NCBI RefSeq assembly: GCF_041814905.1
Contig: NZ_JBGXYA010000080.1
Location: 1 to 64,000 of the forward strand
Source of the DNA: Glaesserella sp041814905
GTDB lineage: Bacteria > Pseudomonadota > Gammaproteobacteria > Enterobacterales > Pasteurellaceae
DNA: 64,000 nucleotides
Reading direction: 5' to 3'
The translations under genes and the position numbers were made by a program. The first letter of the stretch is position 1; the number at the start of each line of letters is the position of its first letter. This document shows positions 27,024 through 36,259 of the stretch, piece after piece. The notes beneath the pieces were generated by a model. It made no database searches. It worked only from the letters and a program-made list of their open reading frames with translations, and was not told the origin of the DNA.

Positions 27024-27560
27024 ATGTTTCAATATTTTAAAGAGCTTTCTCTGACTCGAGGCGCATGGTTACTCTTAGTCATCAGTTGCGCCGTTTTGGA
27101 AGGAATTGCGCTTTATTTTCAACACGGTATGGGATTAAATCCCTGTGTGATGTGTATTTATGAACGCATTGCATTATTAGCCATTTTAATTGCGGGTCTG
27201 ATAGGTTTACTTGCTCCGCGCTTTGCGATTATTCGTTGGTTAGCATTATTACTCGGCTTATACGGCGCAGGTAAAGGCTTAGCGTTGGCGGTTAAACATA
27301 CGGACTATCAACTCAACCCCGCTCCGTGGAATCAATGTTCGCCTTTTGTAGAATTTCCGTCTACATTACCATTAAATAAATGGTTTCCGAACTTATTTGA
27401 AGCAACCGGAGATTGTAACCAAATTACTTGGCAGATGTGGGGGCTTTCCATGCCACAGTGGTTGATTGCCATTTTTGCGGTTTATTTAGGGATCCTCCTT
27501 TTAGTCACATTAAGCCAATTTAAACGTAGCCGACGCCGAGGACGCGATCTGTTCCACTAG
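27024..27560 (+). CDS. dsbB: Disulfide bond formation protein DsbB
   Basis: DsbB reoxidises periplasmic DsbA and passes electrons to quinones. The 178-residue protein has four membrane helices. The first periplasmic loop carries the redox pair in LNPCVMCIYER (about residues 38-48). The second cysteine pair is in NQCSPFVEF and GDCNQITW (roughly residues 104 and 132). The C-terminus is Arg-rich and cytoplasmic. It starts 15 bp after nhaB and is followed by an inverted pair of uptake sequences that probably serves as its terminator. Confidence 0.96.
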   Translation: MFQYFKELSLTRGAWLLLVISCAVLEGIALYFQHGMGLNPCVMCIYERIALLAILIAGLIGLLAPRFAIIRWLALLLGLYGAGKGLALAVKHTDYQLNPAPWNQCSPFVEFPSTLPLNKWFPNLFEATGDCNQITWQMWGLSMPQWLIAIFAVYLGILLLVTLSQFKRSRRRGRDLFH

Positions 27561-27570
27561 CATCAATATA

Positions 27571-27628
27571 ACAAGCGGTCTGTTTTCTTGATAATTTTGC
27601 AAAATATCCTTGAAATCCGACCGCTTGT
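27571..27628. repeat. 58-bp inverted pair of uptake signal sequences after dsbB
   Basis: ACAAGCGGTC (27571-27580) and its complement (27619-27628) flank TTTGCAAA centred on the dyad (27596-27603). It lies 10 bp after the dsbB stop and can form a stem-loop in RNA, so it may act as a transcription terminator. The sequence after the stem is TATTGGCTTTCC, which is not strongly T-rich. Confidence 0.85.
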
Positions 27629-27704
27629 TATTGGCTTTCCCTACACAATCTCACCTATTTCCGTTACAATCCTCACAATTTTGAATAAAAACGGTAAAAA
27701 TAAA

Positions 27705-29762
<2,058 letters not shown>

Positions 29763-29766
29763 TTTT

Positions 29767-29799
29767 ACAAGCGGTCGTTTTTGCACAGAAATTTGCAAA
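29767..29799 (+). repeat. Uptake signal sequence, full 33-bp unit, after metG
   Basis: ACAAGCGGTC (29767-29776), a 15-base spacer and TTTGCAAA (29792-29799). It lies between metG and ndk and is a single copy. No clear terminator for metG accompanies it. Confidence 0.85.
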
Positions 29800-29861
29800 T
29801 TCTGCCTTCATGGCCGATGCCAAATTCATTCTTTATTAGCGCTCTTTAGAAGGAGAGTAAA

Positions 29862-30281
29862 ATGATCCAACAAACGCTCGCAATCATCAAACCCGATGCA
29901 ACAAGCCGCCATCTTATCGGTGAAATTCTCGCCCATATAGAAAAAAATGGCTTGACGATTAAAGCGCTAAAAATGCTCCAACTTACTCCGGTACAAGCTG
30001 AAGGTTTTTATGCGGAGCATAAAGGTAAAGCATTTTTTGAACCGCTGATTGAATTTATGCTTTCTGCACCGATTGTCGTTGTCGTACTTGAAGGAGAAAA
30101 TGCCATTGCACATTATCGCGAACTAATGGGTGCAACAAATCCTGAACAGCGTAAGCCCGGCACTATTCGCAAAATGTATGGCTTAGGAACAACACAAAAT
30201 TCAGTGCACGGCTCGGATTCTGAGGAATCCGCAAAACGTGAAATTGCCTATTTTTTCACTCCAAATGAAATAATTCATTAA
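29862..30281 (+). CDS. ndk: Nucleoside diphosphate kinase
   Basis: Ndk transfers the gamma phosphate of ATP to nucleoside diphosphates through a phosphohistidine. The 139-residue protein begins MIQQTLAIIKPDA, carries NPEQRKPGTIRKMYG, and has the active-site motif NSVHGSDSEESA with the catalytic His at about 117. An AAGGAGAG site precedes the ATG. It is a single-gene unit ended by a long stem at 30308-30343, which also contains the CRP site of the next operon. Confidence 0.97.
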   Translation: MIQQTLAIIKPDATSRHLIGEILAHIEKNGLTIKALKMLQLTPVQAEGFYAEHKGKAFFEPLIEFMLSAPIVVVVLEGENAIAHYRELMGATNPEQRKPGTIRKMYGLGTTQNSVHGSDSEESAKREIAYFFTPNEIIH

Positions 30282-30307
30282 CCCTAAAATAAATCTTCCT
30301 CCATTAC

Positions 30308-30343
30308 AATCCTTTTTTGTGATCTATCTCACAAAAAAGGATT
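30308..30343 (+). promoter_or_regulatory. Perfect CRP site embedded in the ndk terminator stem
   Basis: TGTGA-TCTATC-TCACA at 30318-30333 matches the CRP consensus in both half-sites. The dyad extends further outward: AATCCTTTTTTGTGA (30308-30322) pairs with TCACAAAAAAGGATT (30329-30343). A T tract (TTTT) follows, so the same DNA also encodes a rho-independent terminator for ndk. The site lies about 114 bp before fruB, fitting cAMP-CRP activation of the fructose operon. Confidence 0.8.
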
Positions 30344-30367
30344 TTTTATTTAAGAAAAGATTGATTA

Positions 30368-30400
30368 GCTAGATCGATTTAGCAAAAAATAGAGTACAAT
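30368..30400 (+). promoter_or_regulatory. fru promoter with a LacI-family-type operator
   Basis: GCTAGATCGATTTAGC (30368-30383) is a 14/16 palindrome with the central CG typical of LacI-family operators, and resembles FruR/Cra sites in position and symmetry. A TACAAT at 30395-30400 is a good -10 element. No consensus -35 is present at 17 bp, consistent with dependence on the CRP site upstream. The operator would overlap the -35 region. FruR assignment is inference. Confidence 0.5.
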
Positions 30401-30446
30401 CCGAGTAATTATTTTATTTTTTAAATTAAATCCATAAGGAGTTTCA

Positions 30447-32003
30447 ATGCTAAATTTATCTGCACAAAATATCCGTTTAAACGGCGTAGCCGGTAATAAA
30501 GATGAGGCTATTCGCCTTATTGCTGCCGGCTTAGTCGAAAATGGTAATGTTGCCGAAGGTTACGAAACGGGAATGCTTACCCGTGAAACCCAAACCTCAA
30601 CATTCTTAGGCAATGGTATTGCGATTCCGCACGGTACATTAGATACTCGTGATTTGGTAAAAAATACCGGCGTGCAAGTTTATCAGTTTCCACAAGGCGT
30701 TGAATGGGGAGAAGGTAACACCGCTTATGTCGCGATAGGCATTGCCGCTAAATCGGATGAACATTTAACATTGCTCCGCCAATTGACTAGTGTATTAAGT
30801 GATGAAGCCGCCGCAGAAACCTTAGCCAAAACAACAAATTTAGATGAATTTATTGCAATATTAAGCGGTAAACGTAACGAACCACTCACTTCAACTGACC
30901 TCATTTCTTTAAACGTCGATACCACAAGCCTCATCACGCTCTCTGCAATTAACGCTGCCAAACTCCAAGAAAAAGGTTATGTAAACCAAGCCTTTATTAG
31001 TGAAGTTGTCGCCAATGCACCGTTGGCTATCGGTAATAACGTTTTTATTGCTGACAGCGCAAAAGGCAATCAAATTAATTGTGTTGCCGTTGCCCGAGCG
31101 AAAGACGGAAAAACATTGTTAACCGTTGCAGCAACCGATGATAGCCTCCAATCGCAACTCACGAAACTATTAAAAATCGCAACCCGCCAGCAACTCACCG
31201 TGGCACCGGCCGAACAAATTTTAGCGTTATTCGGCATAAATACACCGGTTAAAGAAAGCTCGGCACCGGTGGCTGCAGAGCCTGTAGCAGAAACTTCTGC
31301 CGCAGCGGGGCAGGTAATCGGTACATTTACCGTCCGTAACGAACACGGTTTACATGCTCGCCCTTGCGCAGTCTTAGTCCAAACGCTTAAACCATTTGCG
31401 GCAAAAGTCACGGTGGAAAATTTGGATCGCCCTACTGCACCGGCAAATGCTAAAAGTACTATGCGCGTTGTAGCATTAGGCGCAACCAAAGGTCATCGTT
31501 TACGTTTTGTGGCTGAAGGTGAAGATGCGCAACAAGCTCTCGAAGCATTAGGCAAAGCGTTTGCGGAAGGTTTGGGTGAGCCGCCTAGCGTTATTCCGAC
31601 GGTAGAGGACACGATTGAAGTTAAAGGTTCCGCCGGTGTTGCAGCGACCATTGCGACTGTTGCAACAACCGCGGCAACAGCAGTACAAGCGGTCGAATCG
31701 GTAGCAAAATTTGCAAATAGCGATGAAAACGAAGTGGAAGCCACATTTACCGTGAAAAACGAACACGGTTTACACGCCCGCCCTGCAGCCGTATTAGTTA
31801 ACGAAGTTAAAAAATATAATGCTACCGTTCAAGTACAAAATTTAGATCGTGAAGGTCAATTAGTGAGTGCGAAGAGCTTAATGAAAGTGGTCGCACTCGG
31901 TGTACAAAAAGGTCATCGTTTGCGTTTTGTCGCAACCGGTGAAGAAGCGCAAAAAGCATTGGACGGTATCGGAGCCGCAATCAATGCCGGTTTAGGTGAA
32001 TAG
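30447..32003 (+). CDS. fruB: Fructose PTS diphosphoryl transfer protein (IIA-HPr-HPr)
   Basis: FruB carries phosphate from PEP-phosphorylated Enzyme I to FruA. The 518-residue protein starts with a IIA-Fru domain (about 1-145; active His62 in IAIPHGTLD). A central M-type domain follows, then two HPr domains with active histidines at His303 and His443 (each in EHGLHARP). The two domains are 140 residues apart. A duplicated HPr is known for Haemophilus influenzae FruB, whereas E. coli FruB has one. A full uptake sequence (31685-31717) encodes QAVESVAKFAN in the linker between the HPr domains. It is the first gene of fruB-fruK-fruA. Confidence 0.96.
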   Translation: MLNLSAQNIRLNGVAGNKDEAIRLIAAGLVENGNVAEGYETGMLTRETQTSTFLGNGIAIPHGTLDTRDLVKNTGVQVYQFPQGVEWGEGNTAYVAIGIAAKSDEHLTLLRQLTSVLSDEAAAETLAKTTNLDEFIAILSGKRNEPLTSTDLISLNVDTTSLITLSAINAAKLQEKGYVNQAFISEVVANAPLAIGNNVFIADSAKGNQINCVAVARAKDGKTLLTVAATDDSLQSQLTKLLKIATRQQLTVAPAEQILALFGINTPVKESSAPVAAEPVAETSAAAGQVIGTFTVRNEHGLHARPCAVLVQTLKPFAAKVTVENLDRPTAPANAKSTMRVVALGATKGHRLRFVAEGEDAQQALEALGKAFAEGLGEPPSVIPTVEDTIEVKGSAGVAATIATVATTAATAVQAVESVAKFANSDENEVEATFTVKNEHGLHARPAAVLVNEVKKYNATVQVQNLDREGQLVSAKSLMKVVALGVQKGHRLRFVATGEEAQKALDGIGAAINAGLGE

Positions 32004-32022
32004 CAGCGAATAGGTGGACAAC

Positions 32023-32967
32023 ATGGCTCAACAATTACGTATCGCAACCGTCACGCTCAATCCCGCGTTTGATTTGGTCGGGCGTTTAAAACGTATCGAA
32101 ATCGGTGAAGTAAATACCGTGGAAACACTGGGATTATATCCGGCAGGCAAAGGGATAAACGTGGCGAAGGTGCTTGCTGATTTAGGTGTAAAACTAAGCG
32201 TAACTGGTTTTTTAGGCAAAGATAATCAGGGAGATTTTATCCGAGCCTTTGAAGAAAACGGCATGAATGATCAGTTTTACCGCATTCAGGGCAAAACCCG
32301 TATTAACGTAAAAATTACCGAAACGGAAGCCGACGTTACTGATTTAAACTTTTTAGGCTTTGAAATTCAACCAAACGATTGGGCGGAATTTACCAAACTC
32401 TCCCAAAATTGGCATACTCAATTTGATCTGATTGCCGTTTGCGGCTCCTTACCACGCGGCATAACACCTTCACAATTCGCCGATTGGTTGAAATCATTGC
32501 ATAACCAAGGTTTAAAGGTCGTCCTTGACAGTAGTAATGAAGCACTTACATTCGGTTTAAAAGCAAATCCATGGTTGGTCAAACCGAATCGCCGTGAATT
32601 GGAAGTATGGTCAAACCGTTCATTAAATACGTTAGAAGAGATTATTGATGCCGCACAACAACTACGTGCCGAAGGTATTGAAAACGTCATCATTTCTATG
32701 GGTGAAAAAGGTTCCGTTTGGCTAAACCGTGAAGGGGTTATTCAAGCGCAGCCTCCGCGTTGTGAAAATGTAGTGAGCACAGTCGGTGCCGGAGATTCTA
32801 TGGTTGCGGGCTTAATTTACGGCTTTGCTCAAGGTTGGAGTAAAGCAGAAATTTTAGCTTTTGCCAGTGCTACGTCTGCGTTAGCCGTTTCCCAAAGCAA
32901 TGTCGGCGTAAGTGATAAAGCCGCATTAGACGCAATCTTGACTCAGGTAAAATTAACAACCGTGTAA
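32023..32967 (+). CDS. fruK: 1-phosphofructokinase
   Basis: FruK phosphorylates fructose-1-phosphate, the product of FruA import, to fructose-1,6-bisphosphate. The protein is of the PfkB type, with GLYPAGKGINVAKVLADLG near residue 38 and the C-terminal signature VVSTVGAGDSMVAGLIYG, which contains the catalytic Asp. The ATG at 32023 (MAQQLRIATVTLNPAFD) follows AGGTGG; a GTG nine bases upstream (32014) is less likely. Length is 314 residues. It lies 19 bp after fruB. A weak stem around 32974-32997 precedes fruA. Confidence 0.96.
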   Translation: MAQQLRIATVTLNPAFDLVGRLKRIEIGEVNTVETLGLYPAGKGINVAKVLADLGVKLSVTGFLGKDNQGDFIRAFEENGMNDQFYRIQGKTRINVKITETEADVTDLNFLGFEIQPNDWAEFTKLSQNWHTQFDLIAVCGSLPRGITPSQFADWLKSLHNQGLKVVLDSSNEALTFGLKANPWLVKPNRRELEVWSNRSLNTLEEIIDAAQQLRAEGIENVIISMGEKGSVWLNREGVIQAQPPRCENVVSTVGAGDSMVAGLIYGFAQGWSKAEILAFASATSALAVSQSNVGVSDKAALDAILTQVKLTTV

Positions 32968-33039
32968 TGATGATAAGGTGAGGATTCTCTCATCCTTAAC
33001 GGATACAAAAATTTATCAACTATTAAAAGGTAATCGACA

Positions 33040-34704
33040 ATGAATATTTCATTTGTATTTCCGGCACAAGTTGGCAAGGCTCGTTCATTCCTTGTTAATG
33101 AAGTGCTTTCTGCCGCCGCAAAGCAGCAAGGTCACAATGTAGTTGCGATAGAGCAAGCGGATTTTGTGGTGTTATTTGACGAACACATTCCGGCTAATGT
33201 TGCAGGTAAAAAAGGTGCGGTCGTTAGTCTTGATCAAGCGTTTACCCAGCCTGAGACGGTGCTGCAACAAGCGGTCACTTCTGCTCGAAATTTTGCAAAT
33301 GCCACTGTTCCAGCAGCAGACGCCAGCGCTTCAACCGTAAAAAATATCGTGGCAATCACGGCTTGCCCAACCGGTGTAGCACATACCTTTATGTCAGCGG
33401 AAGCGATTGAAAACTATGCGAAAGCACAAGGCTGGAACGTAAAAGTCGAAACGCGCGGTCAAGTCGGTGCAGGCAATCCGATTTCCGCCGAAGAAGTCGC
33501 TGCGGCAGATTTAGTCTTTGTGGCGGCGGATATTGATGTCGATTTAAGTAAATTCCAAGGCAAACTGATGTATCGCACATCAACCGGTTTAGCGTTGAAA
33601 AAAACCGCTCAAGAATTTGAAAAAGCCTTCAAAGAAGCGAAAATCTACACCGGTGGTTCTTCTGCGTCACAAGCTTCCGGTGAAGCCAATACCGGCGAGA
33701 AAAAAGGTGTCTATAAACACTTAATGACCGGTGTTTCACATATGCTACCGTTTGTTGTTGCGGGTGGTTTGTTAATCGCAATCTCGTTTATGTTCGGTAT
33801 CGAAGCATTCAAAGATCCTAGCATAGCTGGCGGCTTACCTAAAGCGTTGATGGATATCGGTGGCGGAGCAGCGTTCCACTTAATGATTGCGGTATTCGCA
33901 GGTTATGTTGCCTACTCCATCGCTGATCGTCCGGGTTTAACTGCCGGTTTTGTTGGCGGTATGCTGGCGACAACGGCGGGGGCTGGTATTTTAGGCGGTA
34001 TCATCGCCGGTTTCCTTGCCGGTTATGTAGTGAAATTCCTCAATGAGAAAATTCAACTGCCACCAAGTTTAACCTCACTAAAACCGATCTTAATCCTACC
34101 GCTTTTAGGCACGACAATCGTAGGTCTTGCTATGGTTTACTTAATTAACCCACCGGTTTCAAGCATTATGGAAGCGCTTTCTAACTGGTTGAAATCCATG
34201 GGTGAAATCAATGCCATCGTATTGGGAATCATCCTAGGAACTATGATGTGTACCGATATGGGCGGTCCGGTAAACAAAGCGGCTTATACCTTCTCCGTCG
34301 GTATGTTAGCGTCTGATGTCAGTACACCAATGGCAGCAGCAATGGCGGCAGGTATGGTTCCACCTATCGGTATGGCGATTGCAACTTGGATTGCCCGTAA
34401 CAAATTCACTGTAAACCAACGTGATGCGGGTAAAGCATCATTCGTACTAGGTCTATGCTTTATCTCTGAAGGTGCGTTACCGTTCGTAGCGGCAGACCCT
34501 GTACGTGTAATTGTGACCTCAATTTTAGGTGGTGCGACAGCAGGAGCAATCTCGCTTGGTTTGGGTATTAGCTTACAAGCACCACACGGCGGTTTATTCG
34601 TCATTCCATTCGTTTCACAACCGTTGATGTATTTGGCTGCGATTGCAATCGGTTCATTAGTTACCGGAGTGCTCTACGCAATGATTAAACCTAAAGCTGA
34701 ATAA
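33040..34704 (+). CDS. fruA: Fructose-specific PTS enzyme IIBC
   Basis: FruA imports fructose and phosphorylates it to fructose-1-phosphate. The 554-residue protein has an N-terminal IIB-like domain without the active cysteine (about 1-85), an active IIB domain (about 102-200; Cys109 in ITACPTGVAHTFMSAEA) and a multi-helix IIC domain with HLMTGVSHMLPFVVAGG and MCTDMGGPVNKAAYTF. A full uptake sequence (33267-33299) encodes QAVTSARNFAN exactly in the linker between the two IIB domains. An AAAAGG site precedes the ATG. A strong terminator follows. Confidence 0.96.
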   Translation: MNISFVFPAQVGKARSFLVNEVLSAAAKQQGHNVVAIEQADFVVLFDEHIPANVAGKKGAVVSLDQAFTQPETVLQQAVTSARNFANATVPAADASASTVKNIVAITACPTGVAHTFMSAEAIENYAKAQGWNVKVETRGQVGAGNPISAEEVAAADLVFVAADIDVDLSKFQGKLMYRTSTGLALKKTAQEFEKAFKEAKIYTGGSSASQASGEANTGEKKGVYKHLMTGVSHMLPFVVAGGLLIAISFMFGIEAFKDPSIAGGLPKALMDIGGGAAFHLMIAVFAGYVAYSIADRPGLTAGFVGGMLATTAGAGILGGIIAGFLAGYVVKFLNEKIQLPPSLTSLKPILILPLLGTTIVGLAMVYLINPPVSSIMEALSNWLKSMGEINAIVLGIILGTMMCTDMGGPVNKAAYTFSVGMLASDVSTPMAAAMAAGMVPPIGMAIATWIARNKFTVNQRDAGKASFVLGLCFISEGALPFVAADPVRVIVTSILGGATAGAISLGLGISLQAPHGGLFVIPFVSQPLMYLAAIAIGSLVTGVLYAMIKPKAE

Positions 34705-34718
34705 TTTCAATATGTTAG

Positions 34719-34745
34719 CCCCCTTTAAATTTAAAGGGGGTTTTA
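34719..34745 (+). terminator. Rho-independent terminator of the fru operon
   Basis: CCCCCTTTAAA and TTTAAAGGGGG form a perfect 22-bp palindrome (34719-34740), followed by TTTTATTT. It lies 15 bp after the fruA stop. Confidence 0.9.
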
Positions 34746-34777
34746 TTTACGTCTTTTTTTCTTTCTATAAACTAGCG

Positions 34778-34794
34778 TATAATTGCCGGCAATT
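34778..34794 (+). promoter_or_regulatory. kdsD promoter -10 element with adjacent 14-bp palindrome
   Basis: TATAAT at 34778-34783 is a consensus -10 element 34 bp before the kdsD start. It runs straight into AATTGCCGGCAATT (34781-34794), a perfect palindrome covering the expected transcription start. A regulator could bind here, but none can be named. No consensus -35 is visible. Confidence 0.45.
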
Positions 34795-34816
34795 TTTGTT
34801 CATACAGGATCAGGTT

Positions 34817-35752
34817 ATGAATCATCTATTGAGTGCAAATGCGGCATTGGATCTCTATGCACAAGCAATTACCCGTCTTAATCAAAATCTTTCAGATAAT
34901 TTTAATCAAGTTGTTGAAATGATCTTACATTGCGAAGGTCGTGTTGTCGTTGCCGGCATCGGCAAATCCGGATTAGTCGGAAAAAAAATGGTGGCAACCT
35001 TCGCGTCAACCGGTACACCAAGCTTTTTCCTTCACCCAACGGAAGCCTTTCACGGTGATTTAGGCATGCTTAAACCGATCGATGTTGTGATTTTGATCTC
35101 TTATAGCGGCGAAACCGACGATGTCAATAAATTGATTCCAAGTCTGAAAAACTTCGGTAATAAAATTATTGCCATGACCGGTAATCCGAAATCGACACTT
35201 GGAAAACACGCCGATATTGTGTTGGATATCAGTATCGAACGCGAAGCCTGCCCGAATAACCTTGCTCCGACTACATCCAGCTTAGTGACAATGGCATTGG
35301 GCGATGTGCTGGCGATTGCATTGATTAAAGCCCGTGATTTCAAAGCGGAAGATTTTGCCCGCTTCCACCCGGGTGGCAGTTTAGGGCGTAAGCTGCTCTG
35401 CCGTGTACGTGATGTTATGCAGAGCCGCTTACCGTTGACCACACCAAGCAGCTTATTTACCGAAATTTTAAATGTGATTAACGAAGGCAGGATGGGGGTA
35501 GCGGTTGTGATGCAAGGCGATCAACTGCAAGGCATTATCACTGACGGAGATATCCGTCGCACATTAGCCAAATTCGGAGCCGAAAGCCTGAATAAAACCG
35601 CAGAACAAATCATGACACGTAATCCAAAAACAATTTTGGATTCAACGTTCCTCACTCATGCGGAGGAATTTATGAAAGCGCATCACATTCACTCATTAAT
35701 TGCCGTTACAGAAGAAGGCAAAGTGTCCGGTATCGTGGAATTCTCAAGCTAA
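34817..35752 (+). CDS. kdsD: D-arabinose 5-phosphate isomerase
   Basis: KdsD interconverts ribulose-5-phosphate and arabinose-5-phosphate, the precursor of Kdo for lipopolysaccharide. The ATG at 34817 (MNHLLSANAALDLYAQAI) follows CAGGTT and gives 311 residues; the in-frame extension from 34712 runs through the fru terminator. It has an SIS domain (about 40-175; GIGKSGLVGKKMVATFAST and ISYSGETDDV) and two CBS domains (about 205-311). GutQ/KpsF paralogues have the same fold, so KdsD is the most likely but not the only reading. Its stop overlaps the greB start (TAATG). Confidence 0.9.
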   Translation: MNHLLSANAALDLYAQAITRLNQNLSDNFNQVVEMILHCEGRVVVAGIGKSGLVGKKMVATFASTGTPSFFLHPTEAFHGDLGMLKPIDVVILISYSGETDDVNKLIPSLKNFGNKIIAMTGNPKSTLGKHADIVLDISIEREACPNNLAPTTSSLVTMALGDVLAIALIKARDFKAEDFARFHPGGSLGRKLLCRVRDVMQSRLPLTTPSSLFTEILNVINEGRMGVAVVMQGDQLQGIITDGDIRRTLAKFGAESLNKTAEQIMTRNPKTILDSTFLTHAEEFMKAHHIHSLIAVTEEGKVSGIVEFSS

Positions 35753-36228
35753 TGACAAAATCAAATCATATTACTCGCGCCGGCTGGCAAGCTCTTGACC
35801 AAGAACTAAAATATCTGTGGAAAGATGAACGCCCGAAAGTCACTCAAGCCGTTTCAGATGCCGCAGCGTTAGGCGATCGCAGCGAAAACGCCGAATATAT
35901 TTACGGTAAACGCCGATTGCGTGAAATCGATCGACGAGTGCGTTTCCTCAGCAAACGTTTAGAGGTACTACAAATTGTGGATTATCATCCAAATCAAGAA
36001 GGTAAAGTATTTTTCGGCGCTTGGGTTGAACTTGAAAACGAAGAAGGTGAGGTCAAACAGTACCGTATTGTCGGAGGCGATGAATTCGATCCTGCCAAAC
36101 AATGGATTTCTATTGATTCACCGGTTGCTCGGGCGCTCATCGGCAAATCGGTTGATGATGAAATCCGTGTTGAAACGCCGTTGGGTAAGGTAACCTTTTA
36201 CATCAACAAAATTTGGTATGAAAAATAA
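35752..36228 (+). CDS. greB: Transcription elongation factor GreB
   Basis: GreB stimulates RNA polymerase to cleave backtracked transcripts. The 158-residue protein has an N-terminal coiled-coil domain whose tip carries DAAALGDRSENAEYIYGKRR (about 37-56), with the acidic residues at the tip, and a C-terminal FKBP-like domain. The LWKDERP and YIYGKRRLREIDRR stretches are typical of GreB rather than GreA. It overlaps kdsD by one base (TAATG) with no own ribosome-binding site, indicating translational coupling. Confidence 0.95.
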   Translation: MTKSNHITRAGWQALDQELKYLWKDERPKVTQAVSDAAALGDRSENAEYIYGKRRLREIDRRVRFLSKRLEVLQIVDYHPNQEGKVFFGAWVELENEEGEVKQYRIVGGDEFDPAKQWISIDSPVARALIGKSVDDEIRVETPLGKVTFYINKIWYEK

Positions 36229-36233
36229 AGCAA

Positions 36234-36256
36234 AACGGCACATAACATGTGCCGTT
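36234..36256. terminator. Terminator hairpin between greB and the MATE gene
   Basis: AACGGCACAT (36234-36243) pairs perfectly with ATGTGCCGTT (36247-36256) across a three-base loop. The two flanking genes converge here. The minus-strand side continues TTTTGC, and the plus side CGACTATTT, so it likely serves both. Confidence 0.75.
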
Positions 36257-36259
36257 CGA

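Noticed and set aside
27588..27704. N-terminal extension of metG
   Set aside because: It translates through the inverted uptake pair and has no similarity to MetRS; the ATG at 27705 begins the family sequence.
31070..31489. 139-codon frame opposite fruB
   Set aside because: It is an antisense shadow of the Ala-rich HPr region; fruB domain structure explains the sequence fully.
32974..32997. Hairpin between fruK and fruA
   Set aside because: The stem is short and needs a bulge, and no T tract follows; fruA must be expressed with fruB and fruK.
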